DNA of 64,000 bases from Pomphorhynchus laevis. Lineage: Eukaryota; Acanthocephala; Palaeacanthocephala; Echinorhynchida; Pomphorhynchidae. Position numbers and translations under genes: made by a program. Below the pieces are notes generated by a model. That model made no database searches, had not been told where the DNA came from, and saw nothing but the letters and a program-made list of their open reading frames with translations. The stretch spans positions 37,335-101,334 of the forward strand of contig WNNJ02001637.1 in the NCBI GenBank assembly GCA_012934845.2. Reading direction: 5' to 3'. This document shows positions 1-13,807 of the stretch, in pieces. How positions within the stretch are numbered: position 1 is the stretch's first letter; each line of letters begins with the position of its first letter.

Positions 1-35
1 AATTAAAATTAAAAATTTCAATTTTTTCTAATTAG

Positions 36-576
36 CTGATCCACGTTAAAAGTAATCGATTTCTGACTATCAACAAACGTCTACCAGCTCTTCTTGAACG
101 GAATGCGATGAGAGTGACATTAGATCTATATGGGAATGAAGGTTCATGGTTTATAATCGAACCTTATTATAAACTACGATCTAAAGGAGAACGAGTTTGA
201 CTGAAATTATTCTTATAAAAGAAATTATTGTTTCCTATTCTAGGTTGTCATCGGAGATAAAGTGATTTTAATGCAGTATGCTGGAACTCAACCATTACAC
301 GTTAGTGACAACTGTCTAATAGATAATCCAAATTGTCACGAGGTTTGATAAATTAATATAATGATGTACATTAAATTCTTTCTCTATTAGGTAAATTGCC
401 ACGGAGTTAAATTTATTTCACATCAGCGATCGGTAACTCTTTAAAAGCAGAGATTTAATTCTATATTATCTCCAAACATTTTTTCTAAAACATAGGTAAG
501 CTCGCATATACAAACAAGTTGGAAGATTATATTATTTACAACGTGGAGAGAGGATTTATCAGAGTTTTTAAAAAGC
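36..576 (+). CDS. ITPR: ITPR exons 1-4: end of suppressor domain (first beta-trefoil)
   Basis: Exons 36-194, 244-342, 391-432 and 496-576, all phase 0. Exon 1 reads [20 protein letters not shown] and onward to GNEGSWF, matching the first MIR/beta-trefoil unit of IP3Rs, the domain that lowers IP3 affinity. Exon 2 gives VVIGDKVIL and DNPNCHE. Exon 4 gives [11 protein letters not shown], the family's TSWKI strand, and ends in FLKS just before the conserved GD(I/V)VRLFH. Exon 3 (14 codons, [14 protein letters not shown]) is not needed for the family alignment: exon 2 joined to exon 4 already gives [12 protein letters not shown]. It may therefore be an inserted microexon or a chance one. The three introns here are only 49, 48 and 63 nt. 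The upstream part of the gene lies before the window. Confidence 0.93.
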
Positions 577-1297
577 GTATGTAACTGTTTGTATTAAGTG
601 TTAATTTTCAATAGATTTTACAAATTTTTAACCCATTTTATAATAAGTTAATAAGTAAACATCTTTAAGTAAAATATTTACAGGGGTGATTTTTAATGTG
701 TTTAAAAACGCTAAAAATTTCGTTAACTAATATATTTATGTGAATGGTTTTAGGGCCAAACCAAGCCAAAAAACGTTAAAAACGTTTAAGATTTTGTTAT
801 CAATATTTATTCCACCAATTGTGGACATCGTCAGGATAAATTGTAATTTGCTAGAACACTTATAAATTTTCTTCAGAAAATTTATAAATTATAAATTATT
901 ACTTCATAAATTATTTATTTATGAAGTTTAATTGTGTATATTTTATCCACCAATTATGTCCACCAATTGTGGACATCCTGACGATGTCCACAATTGGTGG
1001 AAGAAATATTGATAACAAAATCTTAAACGTTTTTAACGTTTTTGGCTGGGTTTGGCCCTAAAACCATTCACAAATATTTCAACCCAGCATGTATCATTCC
1101 GATTCGATAATATATTTATTCAAATTAAATTTTGCAATATAGCCAAATTTTCACTAAGAAATAAAATTTAAAGCTTCATTATTAATGATAATAACATAGC
1201 AGATAAGTTTCTTTTACCTTTAAAATGGGCATCTTAGGATGGCTTGAAATGTACTGCGGATTCCAGAAAACATCTTGCAAAAGTGATTTTCGCTCAT

Positions 1298-1344
<47 letters not shown>

Positions 1345-4300
1345 AGAAATATCACGTTACAAAAAAAAACAATATCTGAACTTGATTTGAACAGATGGTT
1401 AAGTTCTTTCCTTATCTGCTAGATTCTGACTATACAAATCGAAACAGCTAGGGTTACCTTGTTTATAAAATATTTATATTCTTTTGATTTTTAATTATAT
1501 TATTTATTATTTCATTATTGTCTTTATTAATAAATAAAGACAATAAAAAACTATATTAAAATATCTATATTATTAATATTGTGTATATTAGATGATAAAT
1601 GTATTATGTTATATTTTGATAAGTGATTTGATAATATATATATATTACTTGAGGTTTAATGAATAAATGATTTTATGATAGAACATTCCAGAAATTTTTA
1701 AAATTAGTTAATAACAGAAGAAGACAAATTTAATTAATTAAAAATGCGTTTTAAAATGCATACAGAAAAATGTATTCCTAACACTATAAATGGTATCATA
1801 CCTATATCGAGTGCGTGCAGATCAAACATTAATTCAAGTATTGCTAACGACATCATCTTCATTATTTTAAAACAATGTATGATTCATAAATTAATTGCTT
1901 AACTGTTGTCTCTGCAGTATATTTCGGATGTATTTCATTACTGTTTTAAAATGCATTGCATTTTACAAACAATTGATGATATTTTAATTTCAACATCGAT
2001 TACTAAATTATCGATTGTGAAGATAATAAAGATTTATGAATATAAATTATTCATAAATATTATTAAATATTATTAATATTAAAATATTATTAATATTTAA
2101 TAAATATATATGTTGCTATATCAATTATAATAAACATTTTGTATAAAACTCACCGAAAATTATGTCGTATTGCCTTTTCTCTTATTAGTTGGAGGATGAT
2201 CATCCCTATTATAAGGATTTCCCCCTGATTATTGCCATCATTATTATTGATTTTATTGACTTCGAGTCGATTAATGCCGATACAATAATTTTAAACGAGC
2301 AGAAAATAAGAGGTGATGCAGGGCCATCAGTGCTAGATGCAAGAGCGTGGAACGCGATGCTAAATACATTTGGTTCTGATGCACGACCTATAGCTGAATC
2401 ATTGTCTTATTTCGCAAAAATTTCTCATTTCATAAAAATGACTTTTATTTTAAATTTCAATGTTTTATTTTAACTCGATAAAAATCTTATGATTATTTAT
2501 TTTACTATTTAATTATTAAATTTGGATGTAGCATTATTATGTTTTGTTTATTTTATAATTATATTAAATACGTAAACTCAGTTAGCTGATTTGATTCTTA
2601 TCGACTCATGAGGTATCCAAAACATCATTAAGAGCACTTAAAGCAAGCAAACTAATCTCTTTGAGCAAAACTGTAGGAGTTCAAGCAATCAGAATAAGTG
2701 ATGTGTCAAGAAGGATCATGTCGAAACAATTCTGAGAATAACCCAGCCACCACTACAACAGGTTTGCGGATCTTTACAGTTGTGTGCGTAGCATCAGGCT
2801 TTCACAAAATGTGTTATCAACCCTTTGCACGAACTACACATAAAGAAAACGAGTTCATTGACAATCGATGCTGACAACTCCTTGAACCGTATACAGAGGA
2901 ACGTCGCTTTAACTAACATGCCTCGCGCTACAAGCCGTTCTATCAAACCTATATCGAGAACCTTCTTTACTTGCCACAGAAAAAGAATTTGTTGAATCAT
3001 CAGGTTTTGCACAAGGCGAAGTATTCTCGATGACAGCCTTCGTTGCAGCAACTACTGAAATACTACGACAGAAACATAATAATCAAAATGTCGACTAGCT
3101 GATACGCCGATGATGGTAATCTGGTAGGTACTCTAAAACAAATGAGAATAATGTTCAATGAATGACGTGAACTAGGGCCTCGATATGGCTACCACATCAA
3201 TGCCGCAAAATGCAAAATATACGCTAACAGAAATGGCATCGCAGATATTCGTCGAGAATTCGATAATACCGAGGTAACCGATGTCGAGAATATCTTGAGC
3301 GTTTTAGGATCTCCAATCGGTGATGACCAGTTTATTGAACAGTATGTCAAATCTTTTGTTTCCTCATGTTCCTTGGCGGCTTTGGATGACCTGGCTACAA
3401 TAAGCATTTCGGATATTCAAACTGCTTACACAGCATTTATAAGATCGCTACATAATAGGTGGACGCATTTATAAAGATCATGTAAATGTGTAGACGATTG
3501 GTTTGTCCCGTTAGCAGACTCGATAAGAACTACGTTTTCGAAATTATTTGACATTAAGCTGGCAAACAACGAAATTCTCTGGAGAGCCCATTGTCTAAGC
3601 TTCAGAAATTATGGTTTCATGCCTAGTTGGGTACTCTAGAGATGGACTTATTACGCAACAAGGAATGGCACTTAAAAGTATTCGGGACCGGAGGTTTTTA
3701 ATCAAAAGAGCCACACGTGCACCAGTTCTAGAAAATACCGTTCAGCGGACAAGAACCTCTATCAAGCATGCCTTTATAACTCCTGAGTCAGCTAGGCTAT
3801 ACTCATATCCTACGCACGATAAAAATATAAGACTTAGCAATGACGAATTCAAGGATTCAATCTCAGCAAGATATGGTTTGCTTCCTGCCAATACTCCGAA
3901 AATGTGTCAATGTGGAGAATATTCATTTCTTGCTAATTCACTCTCGTGTCTTTTAGGAAGGTTCCTATCTATGAGACACGCTGTGGTTCGAGACGTCCTC
4001 GAAAACTCACTGACTGAAATTTGTTCAAGTTTCAAGACAGGACCAATGTTGAGTCAGTTATGTCATGATACAATCTTTAAAAATAAATATACAACTACAG
4101 ACCGTAAGGCAAGCTCAGATATAGCCTGCTCAGATATATTTGGAGACAGAACGGAGCGTACTTTTATTGATGCATGCATTTTAAACGCGTTTGCTCCGTC
4201 AAACTTTAGAAGATACACATAGTAGAGTTTCGAATATCAGAAGCAGCAAAAGCGTAGCAACTACCTTATGATGTTAACGAATATAGAATACGCTTCCTTT

Positions 4301-7300
4301 ATTCCTGTTGTGTTTTCAAGTTTTGGTGGCGTCGGTAAAGGTATCACATCACTCCTAAAGCGGATTGCTACAATTAAAACACGGAACTTAGGTGCGAAGT
4401 ATACAAACATAATATCAAAACTACATTCTCGCTTAAGTATACTTTTTGCAAGAATAACTTCACGATGTATCCGTGAATCACTATCGGCATATCATAGACC
4501 TGATAAAAGCAACATCGACGTCGATGAGTTTACGTGTAATACGTTGTAATGGGAAAGACAACTAGCAATAAAAATGTAATATTGTAAGGCTCATTTGAGG
4601 GAATCTAATTTTGTAATTTTGATATGATAATAATTTATTTAAAAATATTATTATTGACTTGGAGAAGTCAATAATCATGGAGATTATTGACTTGGATAAG
4701 TCAAGCAGGCTTCTTTTATTCCTGTTATCCTCTCATGTGACGTTTGAAACGGCAAAGAGTGCAAATTATTATTTCAAAAGATAGCAGTTAAAAAGCCTCG
4801 AAAACACGAGACTTTCTAAATGGATGAAATTCAAAAACTACAATCTCGCATCGGGGTGCTCCTCGCAAAGATGTGATTGTGCTGCATCCACCCTCCACGA
4901 TCTGTAATCTATCGTTTTTGTGGAATCTCATACCAACGAGTCAAGGGTGCAGATAGGGAAGATTTGAGGAGCTAGTTTATGTATGGCGCGAATCGGAGGT
5001 TGCTAAGATGAGGCAGTGCGATATTTTACCCGTGGTTCTATATCTTTGATTTTTAATGAACCTTCAATTTTATATGCATTTTGTGAATAAACTTATTATT
5101 TCCTGAAATCGACGACAAAGGATTACAAATTTGATGTACAATTACGATTGAAGCAAAATAATAAATTATTTCAATTTTTTAATTTTAACGATAAAAACCT
5201 TTATTTAAAAACCTCTACACTTTTATTATAATTAAATACGACATTGAATATGTTGATGACAATATAATAAATACATTAATTAATGTTATTTATATGTTCA
5301 TATTTAAATACCTTTATATTTAAAATATCTTTATAAAGGTATTTTAAATATAAAATACCTTTATAAAGGTATAAAATACCTTTATACCTTTATCATTAAT
5401 ATTAGTTTGATTAAGAATTAGCCTATCTTATATATTTATTATATTTAATAAATTTATTTTAATTTATAAATAATTAATAATATTTAATAAATATTTAATT
5501 TATAGATAATTATTAAGTACTTTTACTTTTATTAAGGTTAGTAAGTACCCTAATATAAGTACTTTTATTTTATTAGGCTATTTGGATTATCATAAATATG
5601 AATATAAAATTTTCATAATTTTATAATTATTCATAGATTATATTAATTTTTTCAAATAAGAATATTGTTATTTAATGCAATATTAGTTACCTGCAAACGG
5701 GTCCAGTATTAATAATTAATATTAATATTAATAATTTATTATTTTTTAATTGTAACATTAATTTAAATAATTATAAATATGTTTAGTCATTATACCTCGA
5801 AAGATGTTAAATAAATTCCATAAAACAGTAATTTATTGAATTACTGTTAAGTGAAACCATTCAAATATTTAGTAATATTTTTGCAATAGGGGGATATTGT
5901 CCGTCTTTTTCACTCGGAACAAGAGAAATTCCTGACTTGTGATAAATACAAAAAGAAACATGTAGTATTTTTAAGAGCTACTGGACGTGCAACAGCAACT
6001 TCAGCCACGTCATCAAACGCTCTATGGGAAGTTGAGGTATTACCAAATAAATGTGGCTTTTAAAACATTTAATTTTGCTTCAATTCTCAAAGGTTGTCCA
6101 GAAAGATCCATGTCGTGGCGGAGTCGGTTCATGGAATTCCTTTTTCCGATTCAAGCATTTGGCAACTGGGAATTATCTAGCGGGTGATGTTGACATTAAT
6201 CACGTGATTGATCCAAATAAGTCAAACCAGCGAGAAAATGTCATAGACAACCCATACTACTATTTAGTGTCCATTCCACAGACGTATGATTTTAGTTCTT
6301 TATTTGAATTAGATCCAACCGTGATAATTTCAAAGCAAGACGAATGTGTTCCACGGTACTTTGAATTCTTCAACTAATTAATAAAAATCAATTCGTAATA
6401 ATTAATTGTAAATAATTGATTTTGCTTTAAATAACTATTAATTATTAATTATATGGAATTCTTCAGAAATTTCATATATTGTACGTCAGGAATTGTACGA
6501 TGTGCTTACTAAAAATGGCTAAATATTTGATGATAACTAGAAACCCGTAATTTATTTATTTTTATTAATAATTATTAATTTTTATTAATAGAATCATTTC
6601 TGCATATGCATATTTCTGCAAACGATGATTCATATTATTTAGAGAAGATTGCAAATTTATCTTTTATCCTCAGGAAGATTGAGACGAATATGCTATCTTT
6701 AAAAATTGCATCAATTTCTGTTGATTTAATTATGATTAAGTAACAAAGTTACCTTGTCCCTGATCGATGAGTATTTCCGAGTTTGTGACGGCAGTAATAT
6801 ATCAGAGATGAGGTTTATAATTCAAAATTCATCTCAAACTTCGATTTTATATCAGTCTTTAATACAGGCTAATATACGCGTAAACCAATTAACGAACAAA
6901 TATTTTTAAGCCATCACAAAAATATAACAAGTATTAGCTGTATTTGAAATCTTATAATTGCAGTCCATGACTAATGATTAAATAATTAATAAAATTATTA
7001 ATATTTAATGTCATTAATGCAAATTACTTATTCAATTTACAGCGTGTGTTTAATGTAGATATACAGTTCGCTATTCTTAAACAAGTTCACTTTATGTCTT
7101 TGTCTTTTTTATTCTTAAACGACTTTATTCTGTCATAATTAAATATGAACTCGTTCGTAATTTAAACTTTTATATTGAAATAATTCATTAATTGATAATT
7201 AATAATAATATTTATAGTTATATTAGTGTGTTGATTAGAAGTTTTTGCGTTCATTAAATATTTATTCAGAAGCCATTATTAAATGACACCATTAACTGTG

Positions 7301-10300
7301 GAAATTTTTAATACTTTTAGAGGAACCTACGTTCGCTTACGTCATTTACAATCTGGTGCATGGATTCATAGTACCGACGTTAAATTAGATCCAGAGGATG
7401 AAGGTGTTCGATTTAAGGTTAGATAGTAGCATTTGCTAAAATGCTTTTAATAGTGACGATCACTAAATGACAATTTTTAAACATAATGAGGGTTTTAGTT
7501 AGAATTCAATTTCTCTTATCTCTTATTTATAGCATATTTATGTATATCTTTTTCCAGATATAAGATTAATTTTTGTTAACTTCTTTTATACCTGTTAAAT
7601 CTAGATTTGTATAAAGCGTACTAAAATTGTACGTATTTATATTCTGAAAATTTATTCCTTTTGTCTGTTCTAAAATTTCTTTTGTAGAATTAATACTGAA
7701 ATAGTGTTTTATACAAGTATTAATTTCCATTTATTTACAATATTTTTTAAAATGTGCTTTAATTGCTTTAAGTATTTTATTCATATAGACAGAAAGTGGT
7801 TTTAATGTACATTTAAACGCACTACATATGAACCTAGGTTTTATTGGATTTTTATGTAATTTTGGATTCCAATATAATATAGGTATAGTTTTATTATCTA
7901 ATTCAACCTTTATACCCTTTTTATCCATTATAGAATAGTGACTTGTAATTGTTTCTAAACTCAACTCACTACGTTCATATGTTGGATTTACATTTAAATC
8001 ATTAGAATTAACCTCTTTCACTAGTATATCATAATAAAGCTTTTTGCATATGAAGACAAAGTTATTACTAGCTTTATCAATAGTTGTTATTATATAGTTA
8101 TTCTTTAATTTAGTAAGTTCTTTATACATATCTTTATTAATTTTATCCGTCCTTTTATAATTGTTTGTTATTTTCATTTTATTTTTAATTTTATCAAATA
8201 TATAATCTTTCCAAATGTTTATCTTTGATGTATTTAAGCTTTCACTATTAATCAGCTTACCAAAGTAAGCATTTAAGTCATTATATAACGAATTGTAAAT
8301 TCTATTTTTGTCGTTGTTATTATTTAATCTATATTTATATCCTTTTGATAGCAGCTTTCTATTATTACAAAGACTTATTATCTTACTATTATTACAAAGA
8401 CTTGTAATAATTGTTTCTAAATTTAAATCACTACGTTCATATGCTGCATTTAAATCATTATAATTAACTTCTTTCAAAAAAATAAAGTTATGTTCTGTAT
8501 ACATTTCTGTATACTTTTCTTCATGTTAAATTGCTAAATTGATATTTATTAATTACTTAATTGGTAATACGTTTATCCAATGCAGTCTATTATATAATTA
8601 TAATTAATATAATTATTATAATTGTATAATTTAATAATTATAATTATACTGATTATATCGCGCATGCCATTTCGGGCTGGACGACACCATTTTATTAAAA
8701 AATGTCACTTCTAAAAGCGCAAATACAAGTTTTTACTAAATTATTATTATTAAAGTTAATTTTTATTTTGTAGGACAAAATGATAATATTTTGATTAGAT
8801 ATTTCTCGGTGTTATCCTAATTTTGCAGTAGCAAAAGTTTATTAATAAACTTTTATATTCTAAAATAAGCAATAAAATGTTTTATTCTAATAAAATAAAA
8901 ACTTCAATATTTAAAATAGTAAGTAGAAGTTTGTACAAGTCAAATAATAAAAATCGATCAAGGCAAGTGAAATTTCATACTTTTAATTTATACCAAAACT
9001 ATGGGTTCTTAGACCCCACAATAGTGGTTGAGTATGTAATCACAATAGTAATTATTATCCATCATTTATCTATCATTCATCAATGATAAATTGTTAATTC
9101 ACCTTTTAATCTTTAAACTTTAGCAATTGTTTTTGGCAAATTATGATTACACTAGTGAAGTAAATAAACCAAAACTTTATAATAAAAAATGCTATGAACA
9201 AAAAAGGTTTAGTTTCATATCGTCTGTTAACTTAAATATTTTGACTTCAATTTTTACCTTTAATTTACTAACAAGTATTTAAATCATACCTTTATAGATT
9301 AAAAATTGTTTTTCAATATTTTTAAACCTCGAATACTTTGGATCTTGTTTGTTGTATAAGCCGCGTGCTTTATACACAATTTCAGTCGTTAAATAAATTC
9401 AATTAATTTTTGACAGTTGTATTCATTTTTAGTTGATGTAACTTTATTATTCAAATATGATTATTTATTTTTACATTCTTCAGCATTTTCATTATGTTTC
9501 TAACGGAAAAGTTTGAACATATTAACTTAAATAATTTTAGAATTAATCTAATAAAGGTTTTAGAAAATGTGTTTAATTTTAATTTGAAACTATCCGATAT
9601 TATAACTGATCAACTGATATTATTTTGTCTGAAATGTAGTAAATTTAATGATTGATATTATCGATGTAATTATTAGGTTGGAGCTGATGTTGTGAAAGAA
9701 GATCGTGAAGCATTTCAAATTATATTAGTTTCACAGCAAGAAGTTAGAGATTTGGATTTTGCCACCGACATGGGATCTATGCTATCAATGTTAGTTCAAA
9801 AATGGAAAGAAAGCGATGCTTCAACGATAAGTGCATCTGAAAAAAAGTAATATAATTTTAGTAAAAATGTTTGCTTGTAACACCACTGTTTTCATGTATA
9901 GACGAGCAATTATCATTCTTACAGATCTAACCTTTTTTCTTGCAACCCATGAGCCGACCAGTGCTGATCCATTTCAAATACAAGTTGTTAAGCCTCATAG
10001 AGACAGGCAGAAACTTGTTCGTGAACAAGGCATAATTAAAGCGGTAAGCTTTACTTTGGCAATGTATTCATAGTGTGAACTTATTTTGTTTGTAATTACT
10101 GTTTTCGTCATCTTATAAATAGAATTGCAATTTTAAATCAAATTCATATGGATGATATGCCCATATATCACATTATTGTTTTGAATAAAGTTCAGAAAAT
10201 AATAATAAATAATTAAATTAATTTAACTAATAAATTAAAATATTAATTTAGCTTTATCTAAGCAAAAACCTTATTTTATTTACAACCTATTTGTTTTTGG

Positions 10301-13300
10301 TACGTCATACGCCATGGTCGAAACAAAGATTTACCTTCTCACAGACGTAAAAAATAGAAACGTGCAATTATAGTGTTTAAAAATTCTTATTTTGATAAAT
10401 TGATTTTAAGCAGATGTAATAAATATTTAATTTCGTGGAGATCAATCTTTAACTTAAATCTTTGAAAAATGTTTCACGTAAAATTGTTCTAACGCTAGAA
10501 CCGCTGCTGTTTGGTAAACAACAAAACAAATTGTGAACCAAAAACAGTTTAATTTAAATTTAATTAAAATATTTTAATTAATATTTTAATTAAAATATTA
10601 TTTATATTTGTCTAATCAAATATTTTTATATGATATAATATATTAAATCATATTATATTATATTTTAATATAATATTTAACCTGCCTACAAATTCATTGA
10701 CTCGGCCTACTTTTGCAGGACACTATTTTGTTCGCTTGTCTGTGCTAGCACAGACAAATGCTTCGGTTTGGCGCACTTGATAACGCTATAAGAAATAATT
10801 ATTAGTCCTATAATAAGTGCTACATAACCAAATAAAGAACCTATTAAAAATTATATGAATCTTACAGCTAATTTAAGCCATTCAATATTTCGAAGTCATT
10901 TCTATCAACATTGATGACCCTTTACTATACTGGACAGTAGTTATTATATAATATAAAATATAAAAAAATAAAATATTAAATAAAATATATAATATTATAT
11001 ATAATTTAAATATTTATATTATATATTTATAATATAAATATATTATAAATATATATTTATATTTTATATTATTATAAAATAATAATATTTTATTATTTTT
11101 ATAATAAGATATAAAATGTTCATTTTGTATTTTATTATATAAAATTTATTTAATTTTATATAATAAAACTGTTTTTTCATCAATTCTATCAAAATTAGTG
11201 ATCGAATTAATCACTCAGCTTGTTAGTTATTTTAAGTTAATTAATAATTCATTTATAAATTAATTTAAAATAAATTGATTTTATTTATATTTAAATGTTA
11301 TATTTGCGTTTAGTTGTTTTCATTGCTTAAAATACTACAGAGCAGATTGACTGTTAAAAAAGAACTCAATTCATTTGACTCAACTACGCATCATCAGGAG
11401 CGTGGAGAAGATCATAGAAGTACGATTGAGAAAGGTCAAGTGAAAACTATATGCAAGTTGTGCTATAAAGTGTTGAACATGTGTCAACAGGATTATCGAA
11501 AAAATCAGGTATATCTTCATTAACGTTGTTATCTTTAATCAAAATGTTAATTGAAATTTTTTACAGGAGACAATCGCTAAAGAATTCTGCTTCATGCAGT
11601 CACAGATTGGATACGATGTCCTTGCAGAAGAAACTATAACTGCATTGTTGCATAATAATCGGAAACTACTGGAAAAACATATTACTGATAGAGAAATAGA
11701 AACATTCGTTAATTTGCTATCAACTAGAAGAGATAACAGGCAAGAACTTTAAACCTTTTGATGAAAATGATAATATTTTTATACAAATTATGATTATTTT
11801 GTTATATATTGCGACAAATTATATCGTGCGAAAATTTATATATTTTATAAATTTGATTGTGATTTCAAACTATTTTCTATATGTTTTAAGATTTTTGAAT
11901 TACCTTTGCGATCTTTGTGTATCCAATAATCAAGCCATTGCTCGAACCCAGGAAATGATTTGTAGAGCCGTCTTAGATCGAAGACCTGATATCCTAATTA
12001 AAGCAAAGTACAATTTTCTGTTAAATTTCTAATGAATATGAGTGTGAATCTTAGATTGCTACATACTACTCCGGATGCAAATTACTATAATATATCATCG
12101 CAGCTGAGATTCTTGCGTTCAAGAGGTCGGGTAGTTCTAGAAAAGGAAGGAAAACAGGTAGATATTGAGACGTTAGTATCTGAGAAGGATAATGACCCAA
12201 CTGCTAAAGACTTTTTAACATATTATCGGTAAAACACGTTTCTTGTATTTATTCAATACAAACTATTTACTTGTATTAAGGTATCAGTTAAATTTGTTTT
12301 CACGAATGTGTTGCGACAGGCAATATCTTGCAATAGACTTTCTAACACCTAACTTAAGCTCTGAGATGATTCTTTGGTATGTATTAATGTAGTAAACGTT
12401 TCCTTTGTTTATTTTTTTAATTCAATCAAAAGAAAAATTATTTATTAAATATTTATTTAAATGTTATTTGAAAGTAATTTACAAAATTTTAATTAAATAA
12501 TTAACATTTACAAAAATTGTTTAACAATTGTTAAACAATTGTTGAACAATTGTTCAACAATTTTTTAATTGTTGATAATCTTCTTAATCGTTCTACAAAA
12601 CGATTTAGAAATCGATCTCAAATCGTTTTCGGATTTAAAGTTGTTTTACAATTGGAATTAAATACGTAAATTTTACATATTGAATTAATTGTAAATATCG
12701 TATCAGATGTACTTGACATATCAGCCATTTAACCAATATGTCACTACTAACGCCATCAGTAAATATTCCTATATATTTAATATATATGTTTAATATTCAA
12801 TATATATTTCTCTTTAATATTAATTAATATTTCTCCTTAATTATATATTATATATTTAATATTCAATAAATTTACTGATCATTGATCAGTAAATATAAAT
12901 AGCTATAGATAATTAATATTTCAAATGATCGGAATGGCATTTAAAAGCGTTTTAAAATTGTAGATTAATATCAAAAATAGGGCATTAATCATTATTTAAA
13001 TATAAAATAATGAATTAATATATTAAATATCTAAATTGTCTACTCTACTCCATCATTTCGTTTATTTACAATTGCATATTGTGCTTGATTTAATTTTATG
13101 ATTGAGGATTAGGATGCATAACCTTTTCAGATTTTAGATTTTCTCTTAATTTTTATATTTTATGTCACGCTATTTTAGGTGTGTTCAAAACCCCACAATT
13201 CCTTACGATCTTAGGGCTGCATTTTGTGAATTGTTTATACATTTGCATGTAAATCGTGATCCACAGGAGGAGGTCGCTCGGATAAAATATGCAAGACTCT

Positions 13301-13753
13301 GGAAAGAGGTTCAGACAGAAGTGACTTTAGAGAGGTACTGAAAACTCAGACTGATAAATGGTAATGAACTTATTTACTTTAGCTACGATAACGCACATAA
13401 TCAAAATCAACAGTTTAAGCAAGTAAAAAAAATTGTCGATGACTATTTATTTATGGTGGCCTCAAAATACGATGCGTTCGATTGTGCAAAGCAAAATGAA
13501 CTCACTCATGAGGTATTTTTGCGTTTACATTTGTACATTTGTATAAGTTTGCATTTGTACTTTTGCATTCTTAGAATATAAGATTATAGAAGATTATTTT
13601 GTAATGTTACGTAATAATTTAGCCAACATTAACAGTGGGAGGATAATACTATTATTAATATTATCGAATAATAAAATAGTCACATTTCATATAATTTAAG
13701 CCTTGATGGTGTTTTTAATCTTTTATTTCAGGTGAACACAAATATATTTTGTC

Positions 13754-13807
<54 letters not shown>

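Noticed and set aside
1225-1422. Small open stretch with Ile-Tyr repeats
   Set aside because: Product of the (TA)n microsatellite.
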